From Deinococcus sp. (lineage in GTDB: Bacteria > Deinococcota > Deinococci > Deinococcales > Deinococcaceae), in contig JAQBPF010000136.1 in assembly GCA_028287665.1 (NCBI GenBank), forward strand, positions 1-7,737: a DNA stretch of 7,737 nucleotides. The letters run 5' to 3'. Position 1 is the first letter of the stretch. The number at the start of each line of letters is the position of its first letter. This document shows, one piece after another, positions 5,258-7,737 of the stretch. The notes beneath the pieces were generated by a model. It saw only the letters and a list, made by a program, of their open reading frames with translations, did not search any database and was not told the origin of the DNA. A program made the position numbers and the translations under genes.

Positions 5258-6449
5258 GGGTCAGCATATGCATCGCCCGGTCCTGAGCGCTGAGGTAGGC
5301 CACGCGCGTCCCGTCTGGAGCCACCTGCCACTCGTCGCCTGCGATCTTGTCCGGAAAAGACAGGACCTCTTCCATCTGCCCCAGACCCGCAGTCACGTCC
5401 AAGCGCAGCAGGCGGTGAGCGGCTGCGTCCGGATCGTAAGGCACCACCAGCAGCCGGGTCCTGTCCTGCCAGCGTCCGGAGCCGAATACGGGAAGCGCCC
5501 GGACGACTCCATCCAGCACGGACACGACGAACACGCCGTTGCGCCCCGCTGCGTCAAGCGTGACCCGGAACATGACCCAGGTGCCGTCTGGGCTCGGCTG
5601 CACGCCGCTGAGCAACTGCCCCTGCGCCAGCACGCGCGTTCGGCCTGTGATCCGGTCCACCGTCAGGACTGAGCGCCGGGCGTCACTGCGGGCGAGTCGC
5701 CCCGTCAGCAGCAGCGTGTCCTCGTTCAGCCAGCCCACCAGCCGTCCCCCGTACACGGTCGCCACCGGGCGGGAAGTCAAACGGGTTTCATTTCCAAAGG
5801 GATCGGCGGCAAAGACCGTGAGGGGAATCCAGTCGTTCCGGTCAGCGGCGCCGTAGGTGGGCCAGGCCAGCCGTCCACCTGCCGACCACACGGCGTCCCG
5901 CCCACTGGTGGGCACCGTGACAGACGCCGCAGCCACAGAAGTATCCAGCCGCCGCGCCAGAGCTGTGGCCGGGCCTGTGGGCTGCAACCCGTACAGGCCG
6001 CCTTCCGAGAGCAGGGTGGGTGGAAAACGCCAGGTTCCGTTGGGCCCCGTACCATCGGCGGGCACGCTGTAGACGCCCACCTCGCGGCCGGGAGGCCGGT
6101 CCAGAAACAGCAGCTGCGTGCTGTCTGCCGTCCAGATCGCCTGGGCACAGCAACCGGACCGAGAAACGCGCCTGGAGGGCGGACCGACGCCTGGACCATC
6201 CAGGGGAAGCGGCGCAAAAGAGGGCGAGGGGAGCGGCACGCCCACGTCGGGAAGCGTCAATACCTGGCCCACCTTCAGGGCTGTGCCTGTCAGGCCGTTG
6301 AGCGCCTGAAACTGCGCCACCGTGAGGCCCACCGAACGCGACAGGCTGTAGAGGGTGTCGCCCGCCTTGACCGTGTAGGGTGCTGCCCGCGCCGGAGAGG
6401 TCAGCAGGGCGGCCAGCAGCAGGCCTGCCCAGAGCCTTTTCCAGCTCAT
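5241..6449 (-). CDS. Secreted LysM plus TolB-like beta-propeller protein
   Basis: Residues 1-22 are a signal peptide (K4, R5, then a hydrophobic run LWAGLLLAALLTSPARA). Residues 24-67 are one LysM domain (YTVKAGDTLYSLS at 25-37, LNGL at 50-53, LKVGQVLTLP at 58-67), a module that binds peptidoglycan glycan chains. A Pro-rich linker (70-95) leads to a C-terminal region with repeated WD40/TolB-type strands. The clearest are AIWTADSTQLLFLD (104-117), AVWSAGGRLAW (186-196), VQPSPDGTWVMFRV (283-296) and WQVAPDGTRVAYLSAQD (374-390). No catalytic motif is visible; binding or scaffolding is likely. Cys100 and Cys101 are adjacent. The ATG overlaps the stop of the M23 gene by 4 bases (ATGA, 6446-6449), so translation is coupled, with GGTGAG just upstream. 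It probably sits on the cell wall or in the periplasm and assists or regulates the co-made peptidase (inference). Confidence 0.8.
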   Translation of the reverse strand: MSWKRLWAGLLLAALLTSPARAAPYTVKAGDTLYSLSRSVGLTVAQFQALNGLTGTALKVGQVLTLPDVGVPLPSPSFAPLPLDGPGVGPPSRRVSRSGCCAQAIWTADSTQLLFLDRPPGREVGVYSVPADGTGPNGTWRFPPTLLSEGGLYGLQPTGPATALARRLDTSVAAASVTVPTSGRDAVWSAGGRLAWPTYGAADRNDWIPLTVFAADPFGNETRLTSRPVATVYGGRLVGWLNEDTLLLTGRLARSDARRSVLTVDRITGRTRVLAQGQLLSGVQPSPDGTWVMFRVTLDAAGRNGVFVVSVLDGVVRALPVFGSGRWQDRTRLLVVPYDPDAAAHRLLRLDVTAGLGQMEEVLSFPDKIAGDEWQVAPDGTRVAYLSAQDRAMHMLTLPDLP

Positions 6450-7198
6450 TTTCTCACCGGCGTGCCCGGCGCGGGGGGCGGCCAGGGCTGCGCGAAATTG
6501 TTCAGGAGCGGACCGTGCAGCCGAACGTCAGGCTGATCCTCGGGTGATTGCCAGATGCCGGGTTGGCGCAGGTCCTGCTGAAAGCCCGCGCCGTCCATGT
6601 CCGGGTCCACCAGCCCCAGCGAGGCCCAGTCGGCCCGCAGATAACCCACCGGATTCAGCAGAAGCTGATGCGAACGGTCCCGAATTTCCAGGTGCAGGTG
6701 TGGTTCGGACACGCACGTTTCCTGCGAGTCGCCGGACAGGGCCACCACCTCGCCTCGCCGAACCCGCTGCCCCACCTTCACAGCGGCCTTTTTGAGCAGG
6801 TGCCCGTACAGGCTGGACAGGCCGTCCGGATGATCAATGACCAGATTATGCGGCGCGGAACCGTGTGGACCGTCCACCTCCGACACGACGCCCTCTGCGA
6901 TGGCCACGACTGGGGTGCCGCAAGGTGCACTGAAATCCAGGCCAAAATGTACCCCCTGACCATTGCCGTACAGGCTGCGCCGTTGCTCATAGGCAAAAGT
7001 GGTGTTGCCGTAAAATTGCCCCATCAACCAGGTGTCCGGACCCGGCCGCGAGGCGAACGGCAACCCGTACTGATGGGCAGGTGAGGGCAGGCTGGAGAAC
7101 GCCGCTGGCTTTCCCACATGCGCCGAGGCGCTTCCAGTCCCAAGCGGAAAGACCATCAGGCAGAGCATCCCCCACTGGATTGCCGGGTGTCGGCTCAT
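6446..7198 (-). CDS. Secreted M23 family metallopeptidase
   Basis: M23 (LytM/lysostaphin-type) zinc endopeptidases cut peptide cross-bridges in peptidoglycan. From ATG 7198 the 250-aa product begins with a signal peptide (hydrophobic MLCLMVFPLG at 11-20, likely cleavage after SASA at 26). The M23 domain spans about 55-185: HFGLD (84-88) gives zinc ligands H84 and D88, YGHL (131-134) gives catalytic H133, and PHLHLEIR (166-173) gives H167 and zinc ligand H169. All expected residues are present, so it should be active. The 60-residue tail is Pro-rich with no known motif. The start was chosen because the signal peptide follows directly and the ATG overlaps the stop of a small upstream ORF (ATGA, 7195-7198). 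An in-frame GTG at 7258 would add 20 Arg-rich residues before the signal and is less likely. No good Shine-Dalgarno precedes 7198, so translation probably depends on the upstream ORF. Confidence 0.88.
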   Translation of the reverse strand: MSRHPAIQWGMLCLMVFPLGTGSASAHVGKPAAFSSLPSPAHQYGLPFASRPGPDTWLMGQFYGNTTFAYEQRRSLYGNGQGVHFGLDFSAPCGTPVVAIAEGVVSEVDGPHGSAPHNLVIDHPDGLSSLYGHLLKKAAVKVGQRVRRGEVVALSGDSQETCVSEPHLHLEIRDRSHQLLLNPVGYLRADWASLGLVDPDMDGAGFQQDLRQPGIWQSPEDQPDVRLHGPLLNNFAQPWPPPAPGTPVRK

Positions 7199-7392
7199 CC
7201 CGCCAACAGCTGTGGGGGTATGTGCCCAGCGGCGGTGCCCTGCACGCCGCCCAGACACCGCAGCTGATTAATCCGGCTGAGACGCTGCACGGGGGCCGTA
7301 CAGGTGTGGCCGGGCGCCAGCAGGTGGAGAAGGTGGTGGGCGCCAGCAGATGCGCTGACAGCAGTCACAGAAACAGGAGCGCGTACGGTCAT
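7195..7392 (-). CDS. Small 65-aa ORF leading the M23/LysM operon, unknown function
   Basis: Not recognised. ATG 7392 is preceded on the - strand by AGGAG (complement of 7397-7401) with a 4-base spacer, the only good ribosome binding site for this operon. Its TGA overlaps the ATG of the M23 gene (ATGA), the same junction as between the next two genes. That is strong positional support for real translation. The product starts MTVRAPVSVTAVSASAGAHH, which could be a weak secretion signal ending in an A-x-A motif. The stretch around residues 29-43 (HT...RLSRINQ) faintly recalls a LysM start (HTV..GDTLSRIAQ), but the key Gly-Asp is absent and the rest does not fit. It may be a secreted peptide, a leader that only couples translation, or a degenerate LysM remnant. 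Composition alone would not have identified it as a gene. Confidence 0.5.
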   Translation of the reverse strand: MTVRAPVSVTAVSASAGAHHLLHLLAPGHTCTAPVQRLSRINQLRCLGGVQGTAAGHIPPQLLAG

Positions 7393-7505
7393 TCAACTCC
7401 TAGAAAAAACCTGAACAAACAAGACAGAGCAGATAGCCTTCTTGCATGCTTGCAGATGACTCTTTGTCGAGCTGAACTTCTCTCGGCTGCGGCCTCGAGA
7501 TTGCT

Positions 7506-7584
7506 GTCGGGCTAACCTGAAAGACTGCCGGTGTTGTGTGGATAACCCATGTCAGGCAAGAACCCAGTGGGGTCAGTCGGGCTA
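7506..7584 (+). repeat. Pair of 9-base direct repeats
   Basis: GTCGGGCTA occurs exactly at 7506-7514 and 7576-7584, 70 bases apart, with the DnaA-box sequence between the copies. They could be a regulator-binding pair, a target-site duplication footprint, or chance. Confidence 0.35.
7537..7545 (-). promoter_or_regulatory. Perfect DnaA-box sequence
   Basis: TGTGGATAA on the + strand is TTATCCACA on the - strand, an exact match to the strong DnaA-box consensus. No second box, AT-rich unwinding region or replication gene is seen in the window, so this is not evidence for an origin. It may be a single DnaA site regulating the divergent genes, or chance. Confidence 0.45.
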
Positions 7585-7606
7585 GAGGTGAAGAGGTTGT
7601 GGCGCT

Positions 7607-7737
7607 TTGAAAACACCTGAGCGGTTCAGGGCGGCCTACCAGCCTCCTGAAATCATCAGAAGGTGTATGAAGCAGCATGAGAATGCAGCCAAAGTTCTGC
7701 AATCATGTCGTGATTGGCTTCACTTTGAGGCCGCGCA
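7607..7737 (+). CDS. Unrecognised gene, 3' partial at the right edge
   Basis: A frame open from 7592 to the window end reads as credible protein: from TTG 7607 it gives MKTPERFRAAYQPPEIIRR, then CMKQHENAAKVLQSCRDWLH. The mix of charged, aromatic and helix-forming residues differs from the Arg/Pro/Ala-rich noise of shadow frames here. Possible starts are TTG 7607 (AGAGG at 7592-7596, 10-base spacer) or ATG 7667 (AGAAGG close before it, only 3 bases away). Codon use differs from the other genes: AGA, AGG, ACA, AAA and TGT occur, and only about half of third positions are G or C. That points to acquired or mobile DNA, for example the start of a transposase, but no family is recognised. Only about 43 codons are visible. 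Confidence 0.4.
   Translation, partial: MKTPERFRAAYQPPEIIRRCMKQHENAAKVLQSCRDWLHFEAA

Larger units (their letters stand above)
7393..7606. other. Less GC-rich intergenic region between divergent genes
   Basis: It lies between the - strand operon and a + strand gene at the right edge, so it should hold both promoters. No confident -35/-10 pair was found. Notable content is a perfect DnaA box at 7537-7545, a 9-base direct repeat at 7506-7514 and 7576-7584, and a TTGCA repeat in CTTGCATGCTTGCAG near 7441-7455. The base composition is visibly less GC-rich than in the rest of the window. Confidence 0.45.

Noticed and set aside
7199..7258. N-terminal extension of the M23 protein from GTG 7258
   Set aside because: It would put 20 Arg-rich residues in front of a normal signal peptide, and there is no Shine-Dalgarno. 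The ATG at 7198 is linked to the upstream ORF by ATGA.
7400..7702. 100-codon - strand frame at the right edge
   Set aside because: It starts at TTG with a stop immediately before it, has no ribosome binding site, and has a low-quality translation. The + strand frame over the same bases looks better.
1..7737. Radiation/desiccation response motif, CRISPR array, tRNA, rRNA, complete insertion sequence
   Set aside because: Looked for by eye on both strands; no sequence close to the palindromic response motif, no regularly spaced repeats, no cloverleaf and no transposase with terminal repeats was found.

Overview
The window is high-GC bacterial DNA and most resembles a Deinococcus (Deinococcota) chromosome or megaplasmid. 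This rests on strongly GC-biased third codon positions, a TANNNT -10 element placed for a leaderless mRNA, and the protein families present. Genus is an inference, because no rRNA or marker gene is in view. No complete mobile element, CRISPR array, tRNA or rRNA was seen.

Left part, + strand. The window opens inside a fusion protein: the end of a kinase-like lobe whose catalytic motifs look dead, followed by a complete PP2C-type Ser/Thr phosphatase domain (to 1151). A gene-free stretch of about 670 bases follows, rich in inverted repeats. Next come a cyclopropane-fatty-acyl-phospholipid synthase family enzyme (1818-3200) and an ATP-grasp ligase of unknown substrate (3312-4454). The ligase start sits just behind a leaderless-type -10 element.

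Middle, 4455-5240. This region looks like gene decay. A strong Shine-Dalgarno and ATG open a frame that soon loses protein character. A second frame, interrupted by a stop, reads like the last two membrane segments of an MFS-type transporter.

Right part, - strand. A tightly coupled operon reads leftward: a 65-codon ORF with a good ribosome binding site (7392-7195), a secreted M23 metallopeptidase with all active-site residues (7198-6446), and a secreted LysM plus TolB-like beta-propeller protein (6449-5241). Both junctions are 4-base ATGA overlaps. The second and third products should act in the cell envelope on or near peptidoglycan; the first is unknown.

Right edge. The last 340 bases are less GC-rich. 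They hold a perfect DnaA-box sequence lying between two copies of a 9-base direct repeat, then the 5' part of an unrecognised + strand gene that runs off the end. No known defence or conflict system was recognised. The more unusual items are the pseudokinase-phosphatase fusion, the ATGA-coupled small ORF/M23/LysM-propeller operon, and the unexplained right edge.
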